Shown piece after piece: positions 26,101 to 34,302 of a stretch of DNA of 64,000 nucleotides. The stretch covers positions 124,001 to 188,000 of the forward strand of contig NZ_JAXHBQ010000001.1 in assembly GCF_042466115.1 (NCBI RefSeq), given 5' to 3'. Position numbers and translations under genes: made by a program. Position 1 is the first letter of the stretch. The number at the start of each line of letters is the position of its first letter. Source of the DNA: SW4 sp042466115 (GTDB taxonomy: Bacteria > Pseudomonadota > Alphaproteobacteria > Rhodobacterales > Rhodobacteraceae). A model generated the notes under the pieces. That model ran no database searches, was not told the origin of the DNA, and saw nothing but the letters and a program-made list of their open reading frames with translations.

Positions 26101-26152
26101 AATCGTCAATCCGGTATTCTTTGACCCTGAAGGGGAGAAGCAGAATGTCTAA
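23141..26152 (+). CDS. soxA: Sarcosine oxidase alpha subunit
   Basis: 1003 residues. N-terminal FTFNGKRMQGHAGDSLASAL segment, then a dinucleotide-binding fold with VLITGGGIAGLAAALAAGRAG near residue 170 and a second (VVVTNNDDAYRTAI) near 325. The C-terminal ~400 residues are a GcvT-like aminomethyltransferase fold (RPYAFVRDGETVEQAVQRE onward) that binds folate. The ATG at 23141 has GGAGGG upstream and overlaps soxD; its stop overlaps the soxG start by 8 bases. Confidence 0.96.
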   Translation: MSTRLATGGRLLDRGATMEFTFNGKRMQGHAGDSLASALLANDQMLVGRSFKYHRPRGLVASGAEEPNGLVNMGEGAFFEPNQRVTTTELFAGLKAESQNHWPSLEFDVGAVNAKLSRFMPAGFYYKMFIHPRPLWKHVYEPFIRKAAGLGRAPTEMDGSTYEHFYAHVDVLITGGGIAGLAAALAAGRAGADVLLIEQTAHWGGRAPVDHAQIDGLDADAWVKDAVQALENMDNVTIRRRTMGAGVYDHGYALAYERLSDHRPESDGPRHRLWRIRAKQIVTATGSIERPLSFAGNDIPGVMLAGAVRDYAVNYGVSVGDRTVVVTNNDDAYRTAIALKQAGLDVPVILDARAVVDGPLPQQARDLGIRVEAGKGIAHVNGTKRVTGVAICAQAGEGAELEEIACDAVAMSGGWSPVVHLWSHCGGKLVWDDAQSHFRPDMSRPPLGADGQGFVLPAGAANGAMSTADVLADAFQSGAAAAKSAGATGKPGKAPAGDAPEESPMAPVWLMPQGASYKLRSKMWLDYQNDVKVSDVQLAAREGYESVEHTKRYTTLGMATDQGKLSNINGLATLAGALNASIPAVGTTTFRPPYTPISMGSIGGEARGDLFQPLHKTPMHDWHDANGADWEPVGHWRRPYAFVRDGETVEQAVQREVVNTRENLGLLDASTLGKLIVRGPDAGKFLDMLYTNMMSTLKPGRCRYGLMCTENGFLTDDGVVARIDEDTFLCHTTTGGADRIYAHMEEWLQTEWWDWQVYVTNATEQFAQVAVVGPNARKVLEKLGGMDVSAEALSFMGWADGTIGGFDCRVYRISFSGELSFEIAVPASQGRAFWDALLTAGAEYGVMPYGTECLHIMRAEKGFIMIGDETDGTVIPQDLGLHWAISKKKEDFLGKRAQEREHMADPNRWQLVGLETTDGSVIPDGAYAVAEGVNENGQRNTQGRVTSTYHSPTLGRGIAMGLVLDGPDRMGEVIDFPKVDGTSVSAKIVNPVFFDPEGEKQNV

Positions 26153-26708
26153 TATTATCAGCGCGTTGAACGGGCAAGAGGCGGTTGGCGTGACCACGGT
26201 TGTTGAACGCGGGTTGCGCGGAATGATCACCCTGCGTGGTGATCTGGCGGGCGCCAAGCTGAAAAAAGTCTGCAAGTCTGTGACGGGTGCGGACATGCCC
26301 GGCAAACGTGGCGTGACCTCGAAGGGCGAAAACGCAATCGCATGGATGTCGCCTGACGAACTGTTGTTGCTTGTGCCGCATGGCGAGGCTGACGATGTCG
26401 TTGCCAAGATCGACGCCGCCCTGAAAGGCACGCATTATCTGGCCGTGAATGTGTCGGACGCGCGGGCGATGATTTCCGTGCAGGGCAAGGGCGCACGCGA
26501 GGTTCTGGCACGGGTCTGCCCCGCTGATTTGCGGCCCAAGTCGCTGGGGTCGGGCGAAATGCGCCGCACGCGGCTGGCGCAGGTGCCCGCAGCGATCTGG
26601 ACGGAAAACGGCACAGATTTCAACGTGATCTGCTTCCGCTCGGTCGCGGGCTATGTGTTCGATCTGCTGGCCAATGCGGCGGCCACAGACGGGCCGGGGA
26701 TGCTTTAG
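26145..26708 (+). CDS. soxG: Sarcosine oxidase gamma subunit
   Basis: 187 residues with the SoxG pattern: GLRGMITLRGDLAGAKLKKV, MSPDELLLLVPHGEAD, SVQGKGAREVLARVCPADL and FNVICFRSVAGYVFDLLANAA. It is the fourth subunit and completes soxBDAG. GGGGAGA lies upstream of the ATG. Its end touches the convergent sulfotransferase gene (4-base overlap of stops). Confidence 0.94.
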   Translation: MSNIISALNGQEAVGVTTVVERGLRGMITLRGDLAGAKLKKVCKSVTGADMPGKRGVTSKGENAIAWMSPDELLLLVPHGEADDVVAKIDAALKGTHYLAVNVSDARAMISVQGKGAREVLARVCPADLRPKSLGSGEMRRTRLAQVPAAIWTENGTDFNVICFRSVAGYVFDLLANAAATDGPGML

Positions 26709-27502
26709 GCGGCGATGTCCTTGGCGGGCAGGCATTGTTCCACCCAGTCGCTGTTGTCCGCATAGCCCAGTGATTTCAGGGAATCGGCATACCGTTCGGC
26801 GTAAGGTTCGGCAATTTCGCGCGGCAGTTTCGTGACCCATTGTGCCTTGGCCCCGGAATTGACGTGCAGCGCGACGCGATCTTCGCGGTCGTCTTTTTTG
26901 GCAAGGCCGCCGAACAGTGACAAGTCCCAATAGGTCTGCACGGCGCGGTCGATATCCAGACCCTCAATCGCAAAGTCGGTCAGGGTCTTGCGGAACAGGG
27001 CGCAATCCGTGTCCTCGATCAGGTCTTCGTATTTGATATCCGCGGCGCGCGGGTGGCCGTAGGGCCATTTCAGCATTTCCTGCACGGTCTTGTCGTGCTT
27101 GTGTTCCATCTCGAACATCATGCGGGCGTGATCGTCGGGCAGGGCGTTCAGGTGGTCCTGATAATTCACACCGCCCCATTCATCGCGCACCTCGCGCAGG
27201 AATTTTTCATTCCCCAGCGGCGCAATCCGGTGATAGCGCATGCCCGACAGCAGCACATCGCGCGGATCGCGGATGATGTGGATAAACCGCGCGTGATCCA
27301 TGTCCATCAGCGCCTGTGGAAAGGTCGAGGACCAGTTGACGATAATCTGCGGCCCCGTTTCGGCGGCATCGGCCAACCGTTTGGCGCGGTAGCATTGCAT
27401 GAACGGGATATCCTGATCGCGCTGGATCGCGCGGAACACTTTGCGCATCCAGATCGTGCCGGTCTTGTGGTGTGTGCCAATGCAAAGGTAACGGGCGGTC
27501 AT
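26705..27502 (-). CDS. Sulfotransferase-domain protein
   Basis: 265 residues. GTHHKTGTIWMRKVF at the N-terminus matches the 5'-phosphosulfate loop and FIHIIRDPRDVLLSGMRYH the 3'-phosphate-binding motif of PAPS-dependent sulfotransferases; HDKTVQEMLKWPYGHP and IKYEDLIED follow as in the family. It would transfer sulfate from PAPS to a glycan, lipid or small molecule. The start overlaps the stop of the upstream glycosyltransferase gene by 4 bases, so the acceptor may be a product of the neighbouring glycosyltransferases. Confidence 0.85.
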   Translation of the reverse strand: MTARYLCIGTHHKTGTIWMRKVFRAIQRDQDIPFMQCYRAKRLADAAETGPQIIVNWSSTFPQALMDMDHARFIHIIRDPRDVLLSGMRYHRIAPLGNEKFLREVRDEWGGVNYQDHLNALPDDHARMMFEMEHKHDKTVQEMLKWPYGHPRAADIKYEDLIEDTDCALFRKTLTDFAIEGLDIDRAVQTYWDLSLFGGLAKKDDREDRVALHVNSGAKAQWVTKLPREIAEPYAERYADSLKSLGYADNSDWVEQCLPAKDIAA

Positions 27503-28509
27503 TCGGCGGCGTCCTTCATTTTTTCGAAAATGCCGGTGTCGATGAAGGTGCGGAATTCCGGCACGGTCAGTTGGTAATCCAGCACACGGCGCGAACATTC
27601 CGCGCAGGCCCGCACCAGTGCCGCAAGATCGCCGTCTTGCAGCCAGTCATCCATCTGCGCGCGCACGCCATCGGTAGGGATCGTGCTATCCTCGTTGGTA
27701 TTGATGTCGTATTTGTCCCAATACTCCATATCAATCCGGTCTTTGTTTTTTGAATTGGCGGTGCCGCGCAGGCGCTTGAGCAGGAAATCCTCGCGCGATT
27801 TCACGGCGTAGTGGTTCACCTGCGCGAACTCGTTGCTGACGTTGTCCTTGTTGCCGCGCCAGCCCCGTTTCAGATATTGTTCGCCCATCGGTTTGCCTGC
27901 GCCATTCACCATCACAGCCATGTCGGGCAGGATTTCCTTAGTCTTGTGGAACTTCGGGCGATGCACGCCGAAAAAGTCGAAACTTGACGGGCGGAACAGG
28001 GTCTTGAACCCCCAGACCAACCCGTTTTCAGGATCATCAAAGGATGATCCGCGGGTAAAGCGTTCGATCACCAGATCGTCGGACATTTTTGATTGCCCGC
28101 AGCCGCCCATCAGCCGCCAGTTGATCGAAACGGAGTCCGCATCCGCAGGGCAGGCGTCAATCAAGGCCTGAACCGTGCGATCCCCCACATGGACGTTCAG
28201 AAATTCGTCGGCGTCCACGATTAGCACCCAGTCGCTTGCGCGCACCCAGTCCATTTTGCCCGCACGGCTGTATGCGGCGCGCTGCGGGTCCATGCGCGGC
28301 CCCAGCGGGTTGTCAAAGTGTTTGACCACGCCCATCTGGTCAAGCCGGTTCAGGATCAGGTTGGTCCCGTCTGTGCAGTCGTTTGAAAAGATGCAGAAAT
28401 CCGTGACTCCGATGCTCTTGTGATAGGCAAGCCATTCCAGCAGATACGGCCCTTCGTTTTTCATCGTCGAGACGAGAGTCACGTTTGGGGTCACAGTGGG
28501 GCTGGCCAT
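27499..28509 (-). CDS. Glycosyltransferase family 2-type protein
   Basis: 336 residues. VTLVSTMKNEGPYLLEWLAYH and FSNDCTDGTNLILNRL are the nucleotide-sugar binding region and WVLIVDADEFLNV carries the D-x-D-like metal site. A later VHRPKFHK and LKRGWRGNKDNV resemble the catalytic half of Glyco_tranf_2_4 proteins. It is one base from the next gene upstream, another glycosyltransferase of the same type, and overlaps the sulfotransferase downstream. Sugar and acceptor unknown. Confidence 0.83.
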   Translation of the reverse strand: MASPTVTPNVTLVSTMKNEGPYLLEWLAYHKSIGVTDFCIFSNDCTDGTNLILNRLDQMGVVKHFDNPLGPRMDPQRAAYSRAGKMDWVRASDWVLIVDADEFLNVHVGDRTVQALIDACPADADSVSINWRLMGGCGQSKMSDDLVIERFTRGSSFDDPENGLVWGFKTLFRPSSFDFFGVHRPKFHKTKEILPDMAVMVNGAGKPMGEQYLKRGWRGNKDNVSNEFAQVNHYAVKSREDFLLKRLRGTANSKNKDRIDMEYWDKYDINTNEDSTIPTDGVRAQMDDWLQDGDLAALVRACAECSRRVLDYQLTVPEFRTFIDTGIFEKMKDAAE

Positions 28510-28510
28510 A

Positions 28511-30235
28511 TCAGGCGTCCTTTTTCGCGGGGGTCTTAGCCGCCGCTTTGGTGGTTTTGCGCGTGGTCGTCGCCGTTTTGGCTGCCGTCTTGCGCGTTGT
28601 TTTCCTGGCTGCCGTCTTGCGAGCGGTCGTCTTTTTGGCGGCCGGTTTCTTGGCCGCCGGTTTTTTCGACGCGGCCTTGCGGGTGCGTTTCGCAGGTGCC
28701 TTGGGTGGTGGCGCCACCGTATCGGGATCGCTGGCCACTTTGGCGGCCGCTTCGGGGGTCACTTCGGCGATGATCTCAGCCAATGGCGGGGCCGGTTCGT
28801 TCAGATCAACGCGCGCGGTCTGCGCATCGCGCACCTTTTTTACCTTTTCGGCCTTTTCACGCAGTTTCGCATCGCGCGGCCCATCGCCTGCGGCCTGTGC
28901 CGCCAGCGCGATTTTCTGCGTGCGTTCGTTCATCAGTGGCACGCCCAGCCCCGCAGCCTCGGGCGTGTTCAGGAAGGGATTGTCGTCCAGACTCATCGCT
29001 TTTTCGGTGTTTTTCTCGCGTTCGCGCAGCTGGTGGGCATCCAGACGGTCTTCGGGCTTTTCGCCCGCCGCTTCCAGCAGCGCCTGACGGGTTTCACCCT
29101 TTTTCGCGGTCTGGGTCTGGGCGATCATCTTGGCGATCACCTTGTCAGGCACGCCCTGGGCCTGCATTTCCTTGACCTTTTCCTGCCATTGCTTGGGCAG
29201 GTGCTGGATGAACAAAACCTCGTCGATCTTGTCCAGCGGCACTTCGCCCGCCTCTTTCAGCTCGGCCAGCCAATGATCGTATTCGCCGGTGCTGCGCAGC
29301 TTTTCGACGCGGGCGGCGTGAAATTCCAGCGCCTTGTCCTGCAAGTCGCGCATGACCGGATCAGACAGGATTTGCGCCATCTTTTTCTTGGTGCCCTTGG
29401 CGTGGCGGGTGGCGTTGATCGCTTCTTCTTCGTTGCGGTCAAACAGCGCGAAATAGGCGGCGTTATACTTGTCTTCCTTGTTGTTCACGTTGCCCCGCAC
29501 ACGGCGCAGCAAATAGGCCTCATACGACTTTACGGCGTAGTGGTTCAGCTCAACCAGCTTGTAGCCCAAGGTCGGTTTGGTGGACCGCCAGCCTGACAGC
29601 GAAAATTCATCCGGCATCGGTTTGCCGGAGCCGTTCAGCCATAGCTGATCGAACAAAAGCTTAGCGTTTGCAGGCTCTTGCTTGGCTTTCTTGATGTGGG
29701 GGCGGTGGATGCCCATCTTCATATCGCGGTAGGGCTTGAAGATGGTTTTGACGCCCCAGCCTTTCTTGAACATGTCCGGTGCGCCATGGGTGTAGTTTTC
29801 AATCACCAGCCCCGGATTCCAGTCGGTGATCCCGTTGGACCCAAAGAACCGCCATGTGATCGCCATGGCACTGGCGGCCGGATCCATCCGTTCGATCAGA
29901 TCGCCGATATGGCCGCGCCCGCATTTGATCGACAGGAATTCATCCGCATCCATCGTCAAAATCCAGTCGCTGTTCACAACTTCGGGGTTTTGCGTGGCCA
30001 GCGTCAACGCGTTGGGTTGGGGCTTCTTGCCTTCTGGGACGTCATTGCGGAAATGCTGTACCCAGCCCATTTCTTCAAGCCGGATCAGCATGTCGTCGGT
30101 GCCGTCGCTGCAATTGTTGGTATAGACGCAGATGTTATCGAAACCGATATGCTTGTGATAGGCGACCCATTCGACAAGCGAATGACCCTCGTCCTTCATC
30201 ATGGAAAGGATCGTGTAGGTGTGTTTGGGGGCCAT
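28511..30235 (-). CDS. Glycosyltransferase with a histone H1-like C-terminal tail
   Basis: 574 residues. Residues 1-300 are a Glyco_tranf_2_4-type domain: TILSMMKDEGHSLVEWVAYH, YTNNCSDGTDDMLIRL and WILTMDADEFLSI. Residues 300-490 are charged and helical, with Gln/Glu/Lys-rich stretches. The last ~65 residues are almost only Lys, Ala, Thr, Arg and Pro, with repeats like KKPAAKKTTARKTAARK, resembling histone H1 or AlgP tails. First gene of the three-gene minus-strand unit. The tail could bind nucleic acid or a polyanion; its combination with a transferase is unusual. Confidence 0.85.
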   Translation of the reverse strand: MAPKHTYTILSMMKDEGHSLVEWVAYHKHIGFDNICVYTNNCSDGTDDMLIRLEEMGWVQHFRNDVPEGKKPQPNALTLATQNPEVVNSDWILTMDADEFLSIKCGRGHIGDLIERMDPAASAMAITWRFFGSNGITDWNPGLVIENYTHGAPDMFKKGWGVKTIFKPYRDMKMGIHRPHIKKAKQEPANAKLLFDQLWLNGSGKPMPDEFSLSGWRSTKPTLGYKLVELNHYAVKSYEAYLLRRVRGNVNNKEDKYNAAYFALFDRNEEEAINATRHAKGTKKKMAQILSDPVMRDLQDKALEFHAARVEKLRSTGEYDHWLAELKEAGEVPLDKIDEVLFIQHLPKQWQEKVKEMQAQGVPDKVIAKMIAQTQTAKKGETRQALLEAAGEKPEDRLDAHQLREREKNTEKAMSLDDNPFLNTPEAAGLGVPLMNERTQKIALAAQAAGDGPRDAKLREKAEKVKKVRDAQTARVDLNEPAPPLAEIIAEVTPEAAAKVASDPDTVAPPPKAPAKRTRKAASKKPAAKKPAAKKTTARKTAARKTTRKTAAKTATTTRKTTKAAAKTPAKKDA

Positions 30236-30411
30236 CTGGCCTGCTCCTGCTCTGATACGCGCCTGTGTCGCACAGCACGGGTTAAGGTGCGGTTAGGTGC
30301 GGCCGGTTTTGTCCGGATTGTTTCCCATACCATAACAATACACAGGGCAAAGTCCACCAGCGAAGGGGGGCGTGGCACAATTTTGCAACTGATTTCTTGG
30401 GTCATTAGACC

Positions 30412-30441
30412 TTGACGCCGCCCGTATGAAGGCTTTGTTAA
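30412..30441 (+). promoter_or_regulatory. Candidate σ70-type promoter for sodB
   Basis: TTGACG at 30412-30417 and TGTTAA at 30436-30441, 18 bases apart, about 40 bases before the sodB start codon. Spacing and positions fit a housekeeping promoter; no transcription data. The rest of the 244-base gap shows nothing else clear. Confidence 0.4.
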
Positions 30442-30479
30442 AGGGGAGCGAATTTGAAACACCAAAAGGGGGACCACCC

Positions 30480-31079
30480 ATGTCTTTTAGCCTTCCCGAC
30501 CTTCCCTATGCCCACGACGCGCTTGCCGCCAAGGGCATGTCAGCCGAAACGCTGGAATTCCACCACGACCTGCACCACAACGCCTATGTGACCAATGGCA
30601 ACAAGGCGATTGAGGGCACCGAATGGGCCGGCAAGTCGCTTGAGGAAATCATCACCGGCACCTATGACGCGACCGCCGTGGCGCAGAACGGGATTTTCAA
30701 CAACATCTCGCAGCTTTGGAACCACAACCAGTTCTGGGAAATGATGACACCAAATGCATCGTCCATGCCATCCGAGCTGGAAAGCGCAATCAAGGACTCG
30801 TTTGGCAGTGTCGACGAGTTCAAGTCTCAGTTTTCCGCCGCAGGCGCGGGCCAGTTCGGGTCCGGCTGGTGCTGGCTGGTGAAAAAGGCTGACGGCGGCT
30901 TGGCCGTCACCAAAACCGAAAACGGCGTGAACCCGCTGTGCTTTGGTCAGACGGCACTGTTGGGTTGTGATGTGTGGGAGCACTCCTACTACATCGACTT
31001 CCGCAACAAGCGCCCGGTCTACCTGACCAACTTCCTTGATAATCTGGTCAATTGGGAAAACGTCGCCAGCCGCATGTAA
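30480..31079 (+). CDS. sodB: Superoxide dismutase, Fe/Mn family
   Basis: 199 residues, normal length. Metal ligands are visible: LEFHHDLHHNAYV near residue 27, ISQLWNHNQFW near 75, and CDVWEHSYYIDF near 160 (Asp and His). GSGWCWLVKKADG and NGVNPLCFGQTALLG complete the signature. The FGQTALLGCDVWEHS region resembles Fe-type SODs, but metal choice cannot be fixed from sequence. AGGGGGA precedes the ATG. A strong terminator follows, so it is monocistronic. Confidence 0.95.
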   Translation: MSFSLPDLPYAHDALAAKGMSAETLEFHHDLHHNAYVTNGNKAIEGTEWAGKSLEEIITGTYDATAVAQNGIFNNISQLWNHNQFWEMMTPNASSMPSELESAIKDSFGSVDEFKSQFSAAGAGQFGSGWCWLVKKADGGLAVTKTENGVNPLCFGQTALLGCDVWEHSYYIDFRNKRPVYLTNFLDNLVNWENVASRM

Positions 31080-31099
31080 ACCGACGACGAAAGTTTCTG

Positions 31100-31126
31100 A
31101 CGGCGCTCCTCGCGGGGCGCCGTTTT
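31100..31126 (+). terminator. Intrinsic terminator after sodB
   Basis: ACGGCGC and GCGCCGT form a 7-bp perfect stem around a 10-base loop, directly followed by TTTT. It sits 21 bases after the sodB stop. Confidence 0.8.
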
Positions 31127-31186
31127 GCATTTGTGCGAGGCCGCGATGAAGGGCGGGTTTGAGCCCAAAGTACGGAATGCTGCGCT

Positions 31187-32134
31187 GTGGATGAATGGCA
31201 GCTATTCGCAGGATGTCCTGTAACACGCATTCGATTGAAGGGAGATATCGAGCGGCATAAGATTTCAGTATTGAAAGCCTACGCGGAGACGGCCTTGATC
31301 AACTTAGAACCAACAATTTCACAGATTGAGAAACTACTCGAAGAGAATACTGAAGCGAGTGTGACCTATGCCGCCCTTGAGTGCCGTCTGGCTATCGAGC
31401 GAATTTGCTATGAACGTCTCCGGTTGGCGCATGACTACATTTCTCACGATGATCTGAGGAAATGGCAGCCGAGGGATATTGTGAAGACGCTCATTCAAGA
31501 GGTTGATGAACACGCAGCAACAACGCTGACTATTTCGATCGCCCCTGAAGTGCCGTCGGAAAACACAACAGAAGGGTTCAAGGCGTTGGACTGGAAGCCT
31601 CTCGGAACGCAAATTGGGTTCAACCCAAACCAATTTGGGACGCTATGGAACGGACTTGCGAACCTTGCCCTGCATATCGAAATCCCGACTTCGAAAGATA
31701 CGACCGTCAAACAATACGGCGACATGCAAGCGATAGCATCTAAGGTCAAACAGGCTCTTGCTGAAATTAAGCAAATATCCGAAAGCACGTTGATGTCTAC
31801 CGGCATGGGCGAGGAAGTTTCTTTTGAATGTGTCTGCGGTTCAAAGAACAAGCGGCGGCTTGAACTGCTAAAGGACGGGCAGACTATTAACTGCATAAAT
31901 CCCGATTGTGATGAAAGCTATGTATACGTCCAGTCTGACATGTCCTTCGGGCGCAGAACCTTTGAGATTGTCTGTCGCGCTTGTGAAGCATCCCGCGACA
32001 TTCCTAAGCGGATGGTTGAGAAACTCAGGACCGATCAACGCATTCACTTCGACTGTGAAGGGTGCAACGACACCATTTATGTGTCGTGGCGTCCCATGCA
32101 AGCGCAGCGAACGGAACCGCCCCAGAAGGATTGA
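31187..32134 (+). CDS. Hypothetical protein with zinc-ribbon pairs, atypical composition
   Basis: 315 residues from a GTG; later in-frame starts are possible. No family recognised. The N-terminal half is helical with a possible R-x4-H (RLRLAH) near residue 80, which could hint at a HEPN-type domain but may be chance. The C-terminal third has ribbon-like cysteine pairs: FECVCG with CINPDC, and CRAC with CEGC, fitting two zinc ribbons. Base composition is visibly less G+C-rich than its neighbours, and it stands alone between sodB and LOG, suggesting acquisition by transfer. Confidence 0.65.
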   Translation: MDEWQLFAGCPVTRIRLKGDIERHKISVLKAYAETALINLEPTISQIEKLLEENTEASVTYAALECRLAIERICYERLRLAHDYISHDDLRKWQPRDIVKTLIQEVDEHAATTLTISIAPEVPSENTTEGFKALDWKPLGTQIGFNPNQFGTLWNGLANLALHIEIPTSKDTTVKQYGDMQAIASKVKQALAEIKQISESTLMSTGMGEEVSFECVCGSKNKRRLELLKDGQTINCINPDCDESYVYVQSDMSFGRRTFEIVCRACEASRDIPKRMVEKLRTDQRIHFDCEGCNDTIYVSWRPMQAQRTEPPQKD

Positions 32135-32270
32135 AGCAACCTTCCGATTGGCCCGACCATTGCAAAAGTCACCATTTGTTGACCTAATCAAAGCGGACAT
32201 CGGCGCAATTGCAGCGAATTCACACTAAGTCCGCAGAGCGGTCGCTGATGATTGTTGATTTCCGCTTGTG

Positions 32271-32828
32271 TCAGCCCGTAAATACAGTCTGCAACGCGGC
32301 TTCAGCCTCGCCAACGTCCGCCGCCAAAGTAACAAAGTCGCGCAGCGTCGCATCGGCAAAGCCCTGTGCGATCACATGGTCCAGAAGGCCGACCAGCGGA
32401 TCCCAGAACCCGCCCGCGTTGACCAGAATGATCGGTTTGGCGTGCAGGCCCAGCTGGCGCCACGTCAGAACCTCGAAAAATTCGTCCAAGCTACCCGCAC
32501 CGCCCGGCAGCACGACCACCGCATTGGCGTTCATATACATGACCTTTTTACGCTCGTGCATGTTCTCGGTGATGATGAACTGGTCCAGATCGCGTTTGCC
32601 GACCTCCCATTTCAGCAGGTGCACGGGGATCACGCCAAAGGTTTTGCCGCCCGCGGCTTGCGTTGCATTGGCGACCAGCCCCATCAGCCCGACATCGCCT
32701 GCGCCATAAACCAGCCGCCAGCCGTTGCGCGCCAGCATCGCGCCGGTGTCGGTGGCAACCTCGCCGTAAACGGGCAGTGCGCCATTGCGCGACCCACAAT
32801 AAACGCAGACAGATTTCGTGGTGGACAT
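32271..32828 (-). CDS. LOG-family phosphoribohydrolase-like protein
   Basis: 185 residues. VCVYCGSRNG at the start, RLVYGAGDVGLMG, and the nucleotide motif LPGGAGSLDEFFEVLTW, where the usual PGGxGTxxE threonine is Ser; MHERKKVMY supplies the catalytic arginine region. LOG proteins cleave cytokinin riboside-5'-monophosphates or AMP to the base and ribose-5-phosphate. The ATG at 32828 is preferred over a longer frame. Physiological role in bacteria is uncertain. Confidence 0.88.
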   Translation of the reverse strand: MSTTKSVCVYCGSRNGALPVYGEVATDTGAMLARNGWRLVYGAGDVGLMGLVANATQAAGGKTFGVIPVHLLKWEVGKRDLDQFIITENMHERKKVMYMNANAVVVLPGGAGSLDEFFEVLTWRQLGLHAKPIILVNAGGFWDPLVGLLDHVIAQGFADATLRDFVTLAADVGEAEAALQTVFTG

Positions 32829-32946
32829 GGGCGTTCCTTTGGGCAGGGTGCGAATGGGCTTTTGACCGCTCATATCGCGCTTGCTAAGGTCGCTCAACCG
32901 AATGGGGCGGCGGGCGTGCACTTGCGCCTGCGCGGAAGGACAAGAC

Positions 32947-34302
32947 GTGACGAAAGAGACATCATTTTTCAGCGGCACGGCCGGACTGGTGACAGGCGGC
33001 GTTTGCGCGGCAATCGTGATCGGCGTGGCGGTGCTGCTTTACTCAGGGGGCGACGCTGTCGTCGATGATCCGGCAATCGTTGCCACGCCCGATGTGGTGG
33101 CTGATGACACCGTGAGTGCCACGCCCGATGTGGTGGCGGATGACACTGTGGATGACGCTGCGGATGCCACGCCTGATGTCGTCGCTGATGGCACCGCGGT
33201 TGTTGCGCCCGAAACCCTGGCCGCACCCGATACCACCGATGATGATCAGGCGGCAGTCGCCGACATCGCCGCCGACCCGGAAACCCCGGCGCTGCCTGCC
33301 CCCCGTTTTGACGTGATCTATGTCAATCCCGATGGCACCGGCACCCTTGCGGGGCGCGCGCAGGCAGGCGAGGTTGTGGCGGTGCTGCTGAACGGTCTGG
33401 AAATCGCACGCACAGTTGCGGACGGGCAGGGCGCGTTTGTCGTGTTGCTTTTTCTTGCGCCTTCGGATCAGCCGCGCACCGTTGACTTGTTGGCTGATCC
33501 GGACGGCACCCCACGCGCGGCGGCCGAGACGCGCATCATCGGGCCAACGCAAGCGCCCGAGGTCATTGCACAGATCGCCCCGGACGTGGTCGACCCTGAC
33601 ACACCGGCCAGCGCACCGGACGTAGCGCAGACCGCGCCAGCGCCGGTTGAAACAGCCGATCCCGCCGCCGAAGCGTCCGCGCCTGCCACCGCAGGCCCGA
33701 TCACCGAAACGCCCGACACCGATACGCCCGACACTGTCGCCCCCGCGATCCTGTCGGCTGACGCGGACGGCGTGCGTGTGGTTCAGCCCGCTGCACTGCC
33801 CGACACCCCGCCCGATGTCATGGCGACAGTCGCGCTGGACACGATCACCTATGATCCGGCGGGTGATGTGCTGTTGGGTGGTCGGGCGCAGGCCGGCGGG
33901 TTCGTGCGGGTTTACATTGACAACCAACCGGTCACGACATCCCCGATCAGCGAAAGCGGCGACTGGCGCACGGACCTGCCGCAGGTCGACACGGGCGTCT
34001 ATACCCTGCGTGTTGACGAAGTGGATGCGCAAGGCACCGTCACCTCGCGTATCGAAACCCCGTTCCAGCGCGAGGAACCCGCCACCGTGGCCGCTGCCAT
34101 GGCCGAGGAAACCGGCGCGGACGGATTTCGCGTGGCCGTGAAAACTGTCCAACCCGGTGCGACCCTCTGGGCGATTGCGCAGGAACGCTACGGGCAAGGT
34201 GTGATGTATGTGCAGGTCTTCGAGGCCAACCGTGACCGCATCCGCAACCCCGATCTGATCTACCCCGGCCAGGTGTTCGTGCTTCCCGAAGACACGCAAT
34301 GA
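32947..34302 (+). CDS. LysM-domain envelope protein with acidic repeats
   Basis: 451 residues from a GTG preceded by GGAAGGA. An N-terminal membrane helix (TAGLVTGGVCAAIVIGVAVLL) anchors it, followed by an acidic Asp/Thr/Val linker with repeated TPDVVADDT units. Two Ig-like or carboxypeptidase-regulatory-like beta folds (DVIYVNPDGTGTLAGRAQAG and DTITYDPAGDVLLGGRAQAG) follow, then a C-terminal LysM (LWAIAQERYGQGVMYVQVF..IYPGQVFVLP) for peptidoglycan binding. The stop overlaps the xdhC-like start (ATGA). Probable cell-envelope structural role. Confidence 0.85.
   Translation: MTKETSFFSGTAGLVTGGVCAAIVIGVAVLLYSGGDAVVDDPAIVATPDVVADDTVSATPDVVADDTVDDAADATPDVVADGTAVVAPETLAAPDTTDDDQAAVADIAADPETPALPAPRFDVIYVNPDGTGTLAGRAQAGEVVAVLLNGLEIARTVADGQGAFVVLLFLAPSDQPRTVDLLADPDGTPRAAAETRIIGPTQAPEVIAQIAPDVVDPDTPASAPDVAQTAPAPVETADPAAEASAPATAGPITETPDTDTPDTVAPAILSADADGVRVVQPAALPDTPPDVMATVALDTITYDPAGDVLLGGRAQAGGFVRVYIDNQPVTTSPISESGDWRTDLPQVDTGVYTLRVDEVDAQGTVTSRIETPFQREEPATVAAAMAEETGADGFRVAVKTVQPGATLWAIAQERYGQGVMYVQVFEANRDRIRNPDLIYPGQVFVLPEDTQ
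33082..33195 (+). repeat. Internal tandem repeats in the LysM gene
   Basis: Three imperfect copies of a 30-base unit (33082-33111, 33118-33147, 33166-33195) encode the ATPDVVADDT-type motif. Spacings of 36 and 48 bases keep the frame, so copy number could vary without breaking the protein. Confidence 0.7.

Noticed and set aside
31868..32200. Minus-strand frame over the zinc-ribbon gene end
   Set aside because: Shadow of the plus-strand gene, with no start-site signal.
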